NCBI GenBank assembly: GCA_014584705.1
Contig: JACTMJ010000010.1
Span: 102,830-166,829 of the forward strand
Reading direction: 5' to 3'
Source: Acidobacteriota bacterium
GTDB taxonomy: Bacteria; Acidobacteriota; Terriglobia; Bryobacterales; Bryobacteraceae
DNA: 64,000 nucleotides
Shown: positions 1-8,033 of the stretch, in pieces
How positions within the stretch are numbered: the stretch's first letter is position 1
Layout of the letters: every line of letters starts with the position of its first letter
Position numbers and translations under genes: made by a program
The notes under the pieces: generated by a model
The model's input: only the letters and a program-made list of their open reading frames with translations
What the model was told of the DNA's origin: nothing
Database searches by the model: none

Positions 1-34
1 CACGCTCGTGATCGTGTTCGCCAAAGTTGCGTAA
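1..34 (+). CDS. possible 3' end of a truncated upstream gene
   Basis: The first complete codons on the plus strand in frame 2 read TLVIVFAKVA followed by TAA at 32-34. The hydrophobic tail would fit the end of a membrane protein, and a hairpin (61-98) lies just downstream as expected for a gene end. Only ten residues are visible, so no family can be named and the call itself is tentative. Confidence 0.3.
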   Translation, partial: TLVIVFAKVA

Positions 35-300
35 GTTTCCGCGGCCGAAATAGCAAGACAGATCGGCGGCTGCTCGCAGGTTCGCGGCAGCCCCGATCTC
101 CCATGAGTTCCGCTGGAAATCTCGCGAGCCTCCCGTGATCACCCGCCATCCCGTGCTTCCCGTTTTCGTTCGGCGGCTTTCCGCAATCCGATCAGGTCCG
201 CCCGGCACGGGAACGCGGAGGTGTCGCGCATCGGCGGCGCGCGCCGAAGAACGCGTGGGAACGCTTGGTTGCGGTGCTGCCGCGGCAAAGGAAGGGCAGC
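35..300. other. intergenic region upstream of the aldolase
   Basis: Apart from the hairpin at 61-98, I see no gene, RNA or clear promoter here. A purine-rich ribosome binding site (AAGGAAGG) lies just before the ATG at 301. Confidence 0.5.
61..98 (+). terminator. hairpin, probable terminator of the truncated upstream gene
   Basis: Arms at 61-73 and 87-98 pair over 12 base pairs with one bulged C (GATCGG/GGCTGC against GCAGCC/CCGATC) around a 13-nt loop. There is no clear T tract, so it is a strong hairpin of uncertain termination efficiency. Confidence 0.4.
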
Positions 301-1188
301 ATGCTCAAACTACAAGGGATTTTCCCTCCACTCACCGTACCCTTTAACCATGAAGGGGATATCTACGAGGCCAAAGTCCGCTTCAACGTCGAGAAGCTCA
401 ACCTAACGCAGGTCTCCGGGTATGTGATGGGCGGTTCCACCGGCGAGAGTGTCATGCTTAGCACTCCGGAGAAGGCGCGGCTTTGGGATCTGGTGGCGAA
501 GCATGCCGGGCCCGGCAAGCTGCTCATTGCCGGCACAGGGGCCGAGAGTGTGAGAGAGACGCTGGAATTGTGCTCGCTTGCGGCGGCCGCGGGCTATCAT
601 GCGGCGATGGTGCGCACGCCGTCATACTACAGGGGGCTGCTCAGCAACACGGCGGCGCAGGTACTGTATTTCCAGGCGGTGGCGGATTCCTCGCCGCTTC
701 CCGTGCTGATCTACAACATCCCGCAGGCCACCGGCCTCGATATCTCCGCGGAGGCCGTAGTCCGCTTGAGCGAACACCCCAACGTGATCGGGATCAAGGA
801 ATCGAGCGGCAGCATGGAGAAGGTGATGCGCATGGTGGCCGAATGCCGCCAGGGCTTCCAGGTCCTGGTGGGCTCTGCCCCCACGCTCTATCCTTCACTC
901 AGCATGGGGGCGAGCGGCGCGATCCTTGCCTTTGCGAACGCAGCCCCGTACGCGGCGATTACCATTTGGGAGGCGTTTCGGACGCGGGAATGGGAAGCCG
1001 CCGCGGATTGGCAACGCCGGATTACCCTGGCGGCTCGCCTCGTCACCACCGTATATGGCATTCCGGGCCTCAAGTACGCGATGGACCTGAATGGGTATTA
1101 TGGGGGGCTTCCCCGGCTGCCCCTGGTTGCACCGTCCGCGCAGGCGAAACGGGAGATTGAAGAAGCGTTTCGCGGCATCCAGGGCTGA
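301..1188 (+). CDS. DapA/HOGA-family aldolase (4-hydroxy-2-oxoglutarate aldolase-like)
   Basis: A 295-residue class I (Schiff-base) TIM-barrel aldolase of the dihydrodipicolinate synthase superfamily. The GGSTGE substrate-carboxylate loop is at residues 44-49, the catalytic Tyr is in YNIP (Tyr138), and the Schiff-base Lys is in GIKESSG (Lys166). The motifs TPSYYRG and GIPGLKYAMDLNGYYGG resemble eukaryotic HOGA1 from memory more than classical DapA, so cleavage of 4-hydroxy-2-oxoglutarate or a similar 2-keto acid is more likely than lysine synthesis. The start at 301 is chosen because AAGGAAGG precedes it and the conserved GIFPPLTVPF follows at once; an in-frame start at 265 would only add an unconserved tail. 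Substrate is inferred. Confidence 0.85.
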   Translation: MLKLQGIFPPLTVPFNHEGDIYEAKVRFNVEKLNLTQVSGYVMGGSTGESVMLSTPEKARLWDLVAKHAGPGKLLIAGTGAESVRETLELCSLAAAAGYHAAMVRTPSYYRGLLSNTAAQVLYFQAVADSSPLPVLIYNIPQATGLDISAEAVVRLSEHPNVIGIKESSGSMEKVMRMVAECRQGFQVLVGSAPTLYPSLSMGASGAILAFANAAPYAAITIWEAFRTREWEAAADWQRRITLAARLVTTVYGIPGLKYAMDLNGYYGGLPRLPLVAPSAQAKREIEEAFRGIQG

Positions 1189-1217
1189 GGCCGCCGGGCG
1201 GCGAACCCCGGCAATCC

Positions 1218-1964
1218 ATGCGTGAGAGGCTCATGCGGCCCAAATCCGGCAATCCCGGGCAAACTCCTCCCCGCAAGATCGGGGCTGGCCGCCAACGCGG
1301 TTTTCTTCGGCGAGCGCTTCGCTTCCTCTTGTGGGCGGGTTTGGCATATTACGCCGCAATGGCTCTGCTCCTTGTCGCATTCCGTTGGATTGATCCGCCC
1401 ACGACCGCGCTTCGCCTGGAGAGGCGCGCCGAAGCGTTGTTCCGTCCGGGCAGGTATGCGGAGCAATGGCATCCGGTGCCGCTTTCCCGCATCTCTCCGC
1501 ACCTCCAGCACGCCGTGATCGCCGCCGAAGACGGCAACTTTTACCGGCATTGGGGCTTCGATTTCGATCAAATCGAAATCGCCGTGAAAGAGGACTTCCT
1601 GGAGCGAGGCCGGCTGCGCGGTGCGTCCACCATCACGCAGCAACTCGTGAAGAACCTGTTCCTCGGCACACGGGGGTCCTTCGCGCGGAAGGTATTGGAA
1701 GCGCCATTGGTGCCGCTGGCGGAGTTGTTGCTGGGGAAGGACCGGATTCTCGAGATCTATTTGAATCAGGCAGAATGGGGCCCGGCCGTGTTCGGAGCCG
1801 AGGCCGCCGCGGAGTTTCACTATCGGACCTCGGCCCGCGCATTGAGCCGCCAGCAGGCGACCCGCCTTGCCGCGGTGCTTCCATCCCCTCTGCGGCGCCG
1901 CCCGGCCAGGATGAACCGCTATAGCGCGGTGATTGATGAGCGCATGCGCGCGCACGGCTGGTAA
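1218..1964 (+). CDS. mtgA: monofunctional biosynthetic peptidoglycan transglycosylase
   Basis: A family GT51 glycosyltransferase that polymerises lipid II into glycan strands at the outer face of the inner membrane, without a transpeptidase domain. It has a basic cytoplasmic N-terminus, one membrane segment (about residues 31-54), then the GT51 motifs: EDGNFYRHWG (catalytic Glu104), GASTITQQLVKNLFL (135-149) and RILEIYLNQAEWG. The 248-residue length is normal for MtgA. An in-frame ATG at 1233 is an alternative start; neither has an ideal ribosome binding site. It lies 29 bp after the aldolase but the two are functionally unrelated. It converges on the Rrf2 gene. Confidence 0.9.
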   Translation: MRERLMRPKSGNPGQTPPRKIGAGRQRGFLRRALRFLLWAGLAYYAAMALLLVAFRWIDPPTTALRLERRAEALFRPGRYAEQWHPVPLSRISPHLQHAVIAAEDGNFYRHWGFDFDQIEIAVKEDFLERGRLRGASTITQQLVKNLFLGTRGSFARKVLEAPLVPLAELLLGKDRILEIYLNQAEWGPAVFGAEAAAEFHYRTSARALSRQQATRLAAVLPSPLRRRPARMNRYSAVIDERMRAHGW

Positions 1965-2033
1965 TCCGGCCCGAAGCCGGCGGTGCAGCGGGAGGCATTG
2001 GTTTCGCGCGCCGCGGACAGGCGCGGGCGACAC

Positions 2034-2546
2034 TCAGGCAATCAGTTGTTTGGTTTCGATTTCCGCCAGCGTCGGCACCTTGTTCTGAATGATCGCCATG
2101 GCGCGCTCGTCCAGTTTCGCCAGCAACTGCAATTCGTTTTCCAGAAGATCGCGAAGTGTGGTTTGGCCGAGCAGATCGTCGAGATAGTTCTGAATTGTTT
2201 TCCAGAGGCACCGGATGGTGCATTCCTTGTAGTTCCGGCAAACGGCCGCCGTGCCGGTGTGGCGTTCACAAAAGCGGGTCCCGAATACGGGGCCGCCTAG
2301 TGCATTCAAGACCTGAAGGACAGTTATTTCCTCTGCGGGACGGGACAGCGTATAGCCTCCGGCTTGCCCCCGCGTACTTTTCACGAAATCCCCGCGCCGA
2401 AGAATTCGCATCAGTTTCGCAACATGGTGCGTCGTCAGCCCCTCGGCCGCGCTGATTTGGGGAATTGTCTGGCAGTCGTCCTTCTCGGCCTTCGCCACTC
2501 TCAGGAGGCACCGAAGACCATATTCTTCTTGCGCGCTGAGCTTCAT
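2034..2546 (-). CDS. Rrf2-family transcriptional regulator, probable iron-sulfur sensor
   Basis: A 170-residue winged-helix regulator. The Rrf2 signature is clear: N-terminal MKLSAQEEYGLRCLL, helix-turn-helix around residues 28-50, and wing GQAGGYTLSRP (60-70). Cysteines 93, 103, 109 and 113 cluster in the segment where IscR, NsrR and RsrR bind a [2Fe-2S] or [4Fe-4S] cluster, so cluster-based sensing of redox, NO or iron-sulfur status is likely, although the spacing (C-x9-C-x5-C-x3-C) differs from IscR. AAGGAG precedes the ATG. No isc or suf genes are adjacent, so the target is unknown. A dyad upstream (2632-2651) may be its own operator. Confidence 0.88.
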   Translation of the reverse strand: MKLSAQEEYGLRCLLRVAKAEKDDCQTIPQISAAEGLTTHHVAKLMRILRRGDFVKSTRGQAGGYTLSRPAEEITVLQVLNALGGPVFGTRFCERHTGTAAVCRNYKECTIRCLWKTIQNYLDDLLGQTTLRDLLENELQLLAKLDERAMAIIQNKVPTLAEIETKQLIA

Positions 2547-2631
2547 GAGCAGGCTCCTTGAAGGGAGGAATCACTTCATCCCGGTACCAACCTATCATGA
2601 TTCGCCGGGATAAGAAAGAGATTTTGGTATA

Positions 2632-2651
2632 TTCAGATCTATCTAACTGAA
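2632..2651 (-). promoter_or_regulatory. imperfect dyad upstream of the Rrf2 gene, possible autoregulatory operator
   Basis: A 20-bp sequence with arms TTCAG and CTGAA and 7 of 10 symmetric pairs, next to an AT-rich TATACC-like -10 element on the minus strand. Rrf2 proteins bind such dyads and commonly repress themselves; assignment here rests only on position and symmetry. Confidence 0.35.
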
Positions 2652-2764
2652 ATTATGCGTTTTCGGCCGCAATTCCGTGTATCTTTTGGCCCGGTGCGGC
2701 CCCAGGACAGCGTGTCGCGCCCGCCGATTGCCCCGCTCCGAGCCGCCGGCAGGCCGCGGATTCA

Positions 2765-2794
2765 CTGGCAACCGCGCGCAAACCGTGGTATAGA
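2765..2794 (+). promoter_or_regulatory. possible sigma-70-type promoter for the zinc-ribbon gene
   Basis: A -10-like TATAGA (2789-2794) lies 18 bp after a -35-like CTGGCA (2765-2770). Transcription from about 2801 would give a leader of about 230 nt before the ATG at 3035. Weak motif evidence. Confidence 0.3.
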
Positions 2795-3034
2795 AGAGTA
2801 ATAGAGGTAATCAAGCACCCCGCGCCAGCGGGCAGTCGTTACTTCCCCAGGACAGCAAAGTGAGCAAGGGGCGGATTGCATCCCCGGCGGCGAGATACAG
2901 CATTTCTCCGAATGTCGCATGCGTGCCCGAGTGTGAAGTTTGCTGCCGTTTCCATCGTTGAGTCTGATCTGAGTTGCCCTTGACGCGATCCCTGCCGGGA
3001 AATTGCAACCTCACTTCAGGAGCTTTTCCTTTTC

Positions 3035-3535
3035 ATGGACGAAGACCGTAAATACCGCCAGCAAGGATATCGCGATTCCGGCTCGACTTCGGGCGCCTCC
3101 GAGCGCCGCGGCGACTCGCGTCCGCGAGGCCCCAAGCCGAAGTTGCCCTTGGACGTCACCGGCCCCCGGCTGCCGCGGCTCGTCGAGAGCGTCGCGGCCT
3201 CGCGCTGCTTCAATTGCGCCTCCACGCTGCCGGCCAGCACGGATTTCTCGGGGCTTTGCCCCAAGTGCGGTGCGGAATTGCATTGCTGCAAGCAGTGCGC
3301 CTATTTCGAACCGTCCGCCCGAATGCAATGCCGCAAACCGATCCCGGAACGGATTGCCGTGAAGGATAAGGCGAATGAGTGCGAATTCTTCTCTCCGCGA
3401 GTGACCGTGGCGCGGGATGTTCGCCCCCCCGTAGTGGGCGCGCCTTCGCTGAGCAACGGGAACTCCCATCACGAACCCTCACCCAAGAGCGCCAGCGACG
3501 CCCGCGCCGCCTTCGATAGCCTTTTCAAGAAATAG
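3035..3535 (+). CDS. cysteine-rich zinc-ribbon-like protein of unknown function
   Basis: A 166-residue soluble protein. Residues 1-50 are charged and probably disordered. A compact metal-binding core follows with CxxC at 58-61, CxxC at 75-78, CCxxC at 84-88, and single cysteines at 99 and 116. The tail (120-166) is low-complexity. The first two CxxC pairs look like a zinc ribbon; the second cysteine set (KQCAYFEPSARMQC, later NECEFF) could bind a second zinc. AGGAG lies 12 bp before the ATG. No signal peptide or membrane segment is seen. I do not recognise a named family, and neighbours give no clue. Confidence 0.7.
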   Translation: MDEDRKYRQQGYRDSGSTSGASERRGDSRPRGPKPKLPLDVTGPRLPRLVESVAASRCFNCASTLPASTDFSGLCPKCGAELHCCKQCAYFEPSARMQCRKPIPERIAVKDKANECEFFSPRVTVARDVRPPVVGAPSLSNGNSHHEPSPKSASDARAAFDSLFKK

Positions 3536-3642
3536 GCTGGATTGCCGCAACAATGGGTCCGCCGGTTTCGAGGAGATCGCGGCAAGAGGCGGAACGTTCA
3601 ACCGAACACCCGCCGTGCGGGCGCGAAGCCGCGATTCTCGCC

Positions 3643-4296
3643 CTACTGTTTGCGCAGTAATTCTTGCGTGAGGATCGCCGCCCGCTCCGCGAGGCTGTTT
3701 GCCAGCGCGGGATCGCTGCGGCGCAATTGGTCCGCGCGGGCCGCGAAGCTTCGCGCCTCTTCGAGGACGCTTCGCTCGTTCGTCCCCAGACGGCCCTCGC
3801 GAATGAGCGCGAAGTTCTTCCGCGCGCGGTCCAGATTCGTGTTGATCAGCCCATCCAACTGGCGTCGTTCCGCCTCGCTCAGCATGGGCTTCAGCGCGGG
3901 AGCCGGCAAATCGTTGACCTTCGCGGGGTCGGCCTCCGCGGGCGCTTCCGCTTCCGGAGCCTTGGGGCTGGCCGTGGCCGCCGGACGCTTCACCGGGCGC
4001 GGCTTCGACTCGGTGGGAGTCTGCGCCTCGGTATCCTCGCCGGCCGGATTCCGCTCTTCCGGTTCGGCCGGGTGCAGCGGCGGCACCACGACGCGCTCGT
4101 AGTTCAATGCGGCTTCCGCGGGAGCTTCCACTGCGCCGGAGCTCCCCGCCTCCAGTGCTTCCTCCCGGCTTGGCAAGGTCGCTACTCCCGGCGTCGCCGA
4201 ACCCGGCACGGCCGCCTTGGGAGGTTTCTTCACGGAGCATCCGCCCATCGCCAGGAGCGACGCCAGCGCGAGACCGGTGATCCAGATGCTTCTCAT
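3643..4296 (-). CDS. lipoprotein of unknown function in a two-component operon
   Basis: A 217-residue secreted lipoprotein: signal peptide with lipobox LAMGGC (Cys20), an acidic and Ala/Pro/Glu-rich linker (about 25-125), and a charged helical C-terminal segment (about 130-217) containing a conserved-looking LxxLINTNLDRARKNF stretch. Its start overlaps the 3' end of the histidine kinase gene by 4 bp (ATGA), so it is translationally coupled to the kinase and may act with it as an envelope accessory protein. No family is recognised. Confidence 0.75.
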   Translation of the reverse strand: MRSIWITGLALASLLAMGGCSVKKPPKAAVPGSATPGVATLPSREEALEAGSSGAVEAPAEAALNYERVVVPPLHPAEPEERNPAGEDTEAQTPTESKPRPVKRPAATASPKAPEAEAPAEADPAKVNDLPAPALKPMLSEAERRQLDGLINTNLDRARKNFALIREGRLGTNERSVLEEARSFAARADQLRRSDPALANSLAERAAILTQELLRKQ

Positions 4297-6269
4297 AGCA
4301 GATTCCCTTGGCGTTCCGGGCCGATCTTCTCCGGAGTCGTCTCCAATACGGCGGACGATGCGACGCCGGATGTGCCTTCGCCCGGCATCCCCGAGGCGCG
4401 TGAACTCACCAGCGGCAGCCGGATCCAGAACGTGCTTCCGCTGCCCGCTTCGCTTTCAAACCAAATCTCCCCTCCGTGCATCTGGACGATCTGGAACGTC
4501 ATCGCGAGACCGATTCCCGTGCCCTTTCCCTTCGCTTTGGTCGTGAAATAGAGCTGAAAGACCTGGTTGCGAATCTCCGCCGGAATTCCGCACCCGTCGT
4601 CGGATACTCTCAGCATACAATCATCGCGATTGCGGATCAGTTCCAATTGGAGGCGGCCCCCTTCGCTCATTGCATCGATGGCGTTCGAGGTAAGATTCAG
4701 CAATGCCTGCTTCAGCAAATCGCGGTCTCCCCGGACAAAAACGGGCTCCGGCGGGTGGATGACGTCAATCTGCATCCCGCGAGATCGCGCCTGCGGTTCG
4801 AACAGGCGGCTCGATTCGAGTGCCAACTCGGAGAGGTTCAGGTTTCGCGGCTTCAGTTCCACGGGTCGCGTGAAATCGAGGAATGTGTTCACTACACGGT
4901 TTAGCCGTGTGATCTCCGATGCAATGATCTCGATTTCCTTGTTCGCCGCTGGGGCGTCCGGTCCAAACAAAGTCTTCAAGATCTCCAGATGCAGATTCAT
5001 CGCGTTGAGCGGGTTCTTGATCTCATGCGCTACGCCGCCCGTGAGCCGGCTGATCGCCGCGAGGCGGGACGAAACGTCAAGTTGCGATTGGACGGCGGCC
5101 TGAGATTCGGCATCCCTCAGGGTCACCAGCGTACCCACCCGTTCCCACCCCGCGAACTGGTCCATCGGTTCCACGGTGGCGTAAACCCGGACCGGATCGA
5201 GCCCGGGCCGCTCGATCAGCACCAGTTGATCCTTCGTGGGCGCTTTCAGCGAGATTGCGCGCAGAATTAACGCGCCCAGCTTGGTTGAGGTCGGAAAGAT
5301 CTCATCGTATTTTTTCCCGATCAGATCGAACCTCCGCAGGTTGAGGAGCGGTTCGACGTTCTCCCCGGCGGAGATCAGCGAATCGTTGGCGTCAAAGAGC
5401 AGAACGGCTTTCTCCATGCGCGCCAGAAGTTGCCGCACGCTCTCCTGCATGCTAAGCGCATCCTGCCGGGCGCCGCGAATCTGCTGCCCCAGCAGTTGCA
5501 GTTTTGAGGCAACGGCATCGTATTCCTTGTCGCCGCTCCCGGAAGGCGTGGGGGCCGCGGCCGGCGCATCGCCGCCCGCGATGCGGTCGATGGCCTGGCT
5601 CACTTTGGCGAGTTGCCGCGTAGCCAGATTGGAGACGAAGATCGCAAGCACCACCGCCAGCGCGAACGACACGAGCGAGAGCGGCAGAAGGTAGCGCAAT
5701 TGCTCCATCACCGCATCGCGCAGCAATAGCGATGAGAGCACCACCCGGATCCGGAAGATTTCGCTGTCTCCGCTCGCCAGGCTGCGCTCAATCGCAATCT
5801 CCTCCGTCTCATTGAAAATCGTGGCCATCCGCGAGAGAGAGTTTCGCGCCTGAAACTGGTCCAGTAGCAGCACCGGTTGCGCCATCCGGCCCACCATCTG
5901 GGTGTCGAGGATGTTCGATGTCACGATGACGCGGCCCGTGTCGTCCAGCAGGACGATGCGGCTGAGCACGCGCGTCCCCGCGAACAAGGATTCGAGCATG
6001 GACTGGATCTGCGGATCGTGGCGTGCTGCCTGATACCAGAAAGCCTTCTGTTCGGCGATGGTCTGGGGGCGCTTCTCGGCCGTCTGGGCGATCTCGTTGA
6101 GGCGTTCCTGCAGGAAGACCTGCACCTGGTCCGCCACCGCGGCCGCTCTCTCCGCCGAGTTCTGCTGGCGCACCTCCATAATGCTGTAGACGTGCATCAT
6201 CGAGTAGAGCAGCACCAGCCCCAGATTCAGCAGGATGATCGAGAGTTGCAGTCTGGCTTTCAGCGACAT
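4293..6269 (-). CDS. membrane sensor histidine kinase, NtrB/AtoS-like
   Basis: A 658-residue kinase. Two membrane segments (about 8-28 and 192-214) flank an extracytoplasmic sensor domain. HAMP-like (215-265) and PAS-like (about 283-385) regions follow, then HisKA with phosphorylated His415 in VAHEIKNP, and a HATPase_c domain with N box (NAIDAM), G1 box (DDGCGIP) and G2 box (GKGTGIGLAM). It phosphorylates a response regulator, almost certainly the sigma-54 activator encoded about 70 bp upstream. Stimulus is unknown. The downstream lipoprotein gene overlaps it by 4 bp. Confidence 0.9.
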   Translation of the reverse strand: MSLKARLQLSIILLNLGLVLLYSMMHVYSIMEVRQQNSAERAAAVADQVQVFLQERLNEIAQTAEKRPQTIAEQKAFWYQAARHDPQIQSMLESLFAGTRVLSRIVLLDDTGRVIVTSNILDTQMVGRMAQPVLLLDQFQARNSLSRMATIFNETEEIAIERSLASGDSEIFRIRVVLSSLLLRDAVMEQLRYLLPLSLVSFALAVVLAIFVSNLATRQLAKVSQAIDRIAGGDAPAAAPTPSGSGDKEYDAVASKLQLLGQQIRGARQDALSMQESVRQLLARMEKAVLLFDANDSLISAGENVEPLLNLRRFDLIGKKYDEIFPTSTKLGALILRAISLKAPTKDQLVLIERPGLDPVRVYATVEPMDQFAGWERVGTLVTLRDAESQAAVQSQLDVSSRLAAISRLTGGVAHEIKNPLNAMNLHLEILKTLFGPDAPAANKEIEIIASEITRLNRVVNTFLDFTRPVELKPRNLNLSELALESSRLFEPQARSRGMQIDVIHPPEPVFVRGDRDLLKQALLNLTSNAIDAMSEGGRLQLELIRNRDDCMLRVSDDGCGIPAEIRNQVFQLYFTTKAKGKGTGIGLAMTFQIVQMHGGEIWFESEAGSGSTFWIRLPLVSSRASGMPGEGTSGVASSAVLETTPEKIGPERQGNLL

Positions 6270-6339
6270 CGATGCTCCCAGTGCTTCCCGTCTCCGCTTC
6301 CGTCCCCGGCCGTGCTTCTCCGCCGGCCCGGCCTCACGG

Positions 6340-7746
6340 TCATTCCTCGGAGGAAGATCCGTATTCCTTCAGCTTATTGTGCAGGGTCTTCAGGCTGATC
6401 CCCAGCATCTCCGCCGCTCTCGTCTTGTTGTTCTTTGTGTGTTCGAGCGTCTTGAAAATCATGGCCCGTTCGGCCTCGGCGACGGTACTGCCCACTGTGA
6501 TGGTGACGCTCATCGGGTCGTCCTCTCGCGTGACGGAGGCGCGCCTGGATTGTGGATGTACCGTGGAGGGCAGGTGCATCAGCCGGATGCTGCCTTCTCC
6601 GGCCAGAATCACCGCCCGCTCCAGGACGTTGCGGAGTTCCCGCACGTTCCCCGGCCAGTCGTAGGCAAGAAACGCTTCGGCCACCTCCGTTTCGACGCCG
6701 GCGACCTTGCACGCATGCTTGGCGTTCAACACCCGCAACAGGCCTTCCGTGAGCAACGGCAGATCGCTCTTGCGCGCGCGCAGGGCCGGCAGATGCAGGT
6801 GGAAGACGTTCAGCCGGTAGAAGAGGTCTTCCCGCAGCTTGCCGTCTTCGATCGCGGCTTCCGGCAACCGGTTGGTGGAGGCCAGCACGCGCACATTCAC
6901 GTCCATTTCGTGTTTCCCGCCCAGCCGCCGTACCTTGGAATCCTCCAGCACGCGCAGGAGCTTCGCCTGGGTGTTGATGGGCATTTCGCCCAACTCGTCC
7001 AGCAGAATCGTGCCCTGTTCGGCCAGTTCAAAGCAGCCCGCCCGCCGCTCCACGGCGCCGGTGAAGGCACCTTTCTCATGCCCAAAGAGTTCGCTCTCTA
7101 TCAGAGTTTCCGGCAGTGCCGCGCAATTGATCGCGACGAAAGGCCCCTCCCGCCGGGAACTGTACTGGTGGATCGCGCGCGCCGCCAGTTCCTTTCCGGT
7201 GCCCGATTCTCCCGTAATCAGCACCGAGGCGCGGCTCGGCGCAACCTGCTGGATGAGGGAGAAGACTTGCTGCATGGAGGGAGATTGGCCCACCAGGTCT
7301 CCCAATACCCCCTGGTAACTCAGCGCGCGGCGCAGCCGCTCCCGCTCTCCGGCCAGATTGCTCTGCGCCGCGGCCCGTTCCAGCAGCACCTTCAATACGG
7401 ACGGCTGGATGGGCTTCTCGAGAAACCAGAACGCGCCTAAATCGTGAATCGTCTTCACGGCCGTTTCAATGTTGCCGAAGGCCGTGGTCACGATCGCGGG
7501 GATCTGCATGCCCTGCTCTCGCATGCCTTGCAGCAGCGCCATCCCGTCCATGCGAGGCATCATTAAGTCCGTGATCAGCACGTCCGCCGGAAAGCGCCCC
7601 AGCTTGTCGAGCGCCTCCCGCCCGTCGCACGCGGTCTCCGCGCGATAGCCCCACGCCGATACCATCGCTTCCAATCCGCTGCGCTGATTGTCTTCATCGT
7701 CGGCGATCAGGACGTTGGCGATTGGCGACTTCCCTGTGCTGCTCAT
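6340..7746 (-). CDS. sigma-54-dependent response regulator, NtrC family
   Basis: Three domains in order: a receiver with the phospho-Asp in LITDLMMPRMDG and the conserved Lys in FLEKPI; an AAA+ sigma-54 activator domain with Walker A GESGTGKE, the sigma-54 contact loop GAFTGA, and Walker B ILLDELGE; and a C-terminal Fis-type helix-turn-helix (NNKTRAAEMLGISLKTLHNK). It drives transcription from sigma-54 promoters when phosphorylated. The start at 7746 puts MSSTGKSPIANVLIADDE at the N-terminus; an upstream in-frame ATG at 7788 would add 14 residues. Neither has a good ribosome binding site. It is first in the operon with the kinase and lipoprotein. Confidence 0.92.
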   Translation of the reverse strand: MSSTGKSPIANVLIADDEDNQRSGLEAMVSAWGYRAETACDGREALDKLGRFPADVLITDLMMPRMDGMALLQGMREQGMQIPAIVTTAFGNIETAVKTIHDLGAFWFLEKPIQPSVLKVLLERAAAQSNLAGERERLRRALSYQGVLGDLVGQSPSMQQVFSLIQQVAPSRASVLITGESGTGKELAARAIHQYSSRREGPFVAINCAALPETLIESELFGHEKGAFTGAVERRAGCFELAEQGTILLDELGEMPINTQAKLLRVLEDSKVRRLGGKHEMDVNVRVLASTNRLPEAAIEDGKLREDLFYRLNVFHLHLPALRARKSDLPLLTEGLLRVLNAKHACKVAGVETEVAEAFLAYDWPGNVRELRNVLERAVILAGEGSIRLMHLPSTVHPQSRRASVTREDDPMSVTITVGSTVAEAERAMIFKTLEHTKNNKTRAAEMLGISLKTLHNKLKEYGSSSEE

Positions 7747-8033
7747 CTCCGTAATTCTATCGGAAACGGCTGGCCGCCCCTTGCTCATCTATCGTTTAGC
7801 CGGGAGAATTCCAGGTGCGCGCGAAAGATGTAACAAATGCGCCGGGCGCGGGGCTGCACGGTGAATTTTACTCGCCCGGTCGATGGGAATCTATCCAACT
7901 GTTTGATTCCAAAAGTGTGCTCCTTTGGCGACTCACTTGCATCCAACATTAAGGACATCGATGGGGAGAATGTTGCCCGTTGCGCCTTGGCGAATCGCGG
8001 CCAGTGCCAAATTTGGAAGGATGAGAGAACCCT

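Larger units (their letters stand above)
2547..3034. other. 488-bp intergenic region with divergent promoters and a possible long leader
   Basis: Contains the Rrf2 upstream region (2550-2660), then a GC-rich stretch with no credible gene, then a possible promoter at 2765-2794 and about 230 nt before the zinc-ribbon gene. Small hairpins occur there (CCCGC/GCGGG near 2819-2832), but I cannot match the leader to a known riboswitch or to 6S RNA. Confidence 0.4.

Noticed and set aside
2700..3034. 6S RNA or a known riboswitch in the zinc-ribbon leader
   Set aside because: I could not pair the two ends into the long 6S hairpin or find a riboswitch core; only small local hairpins are present.
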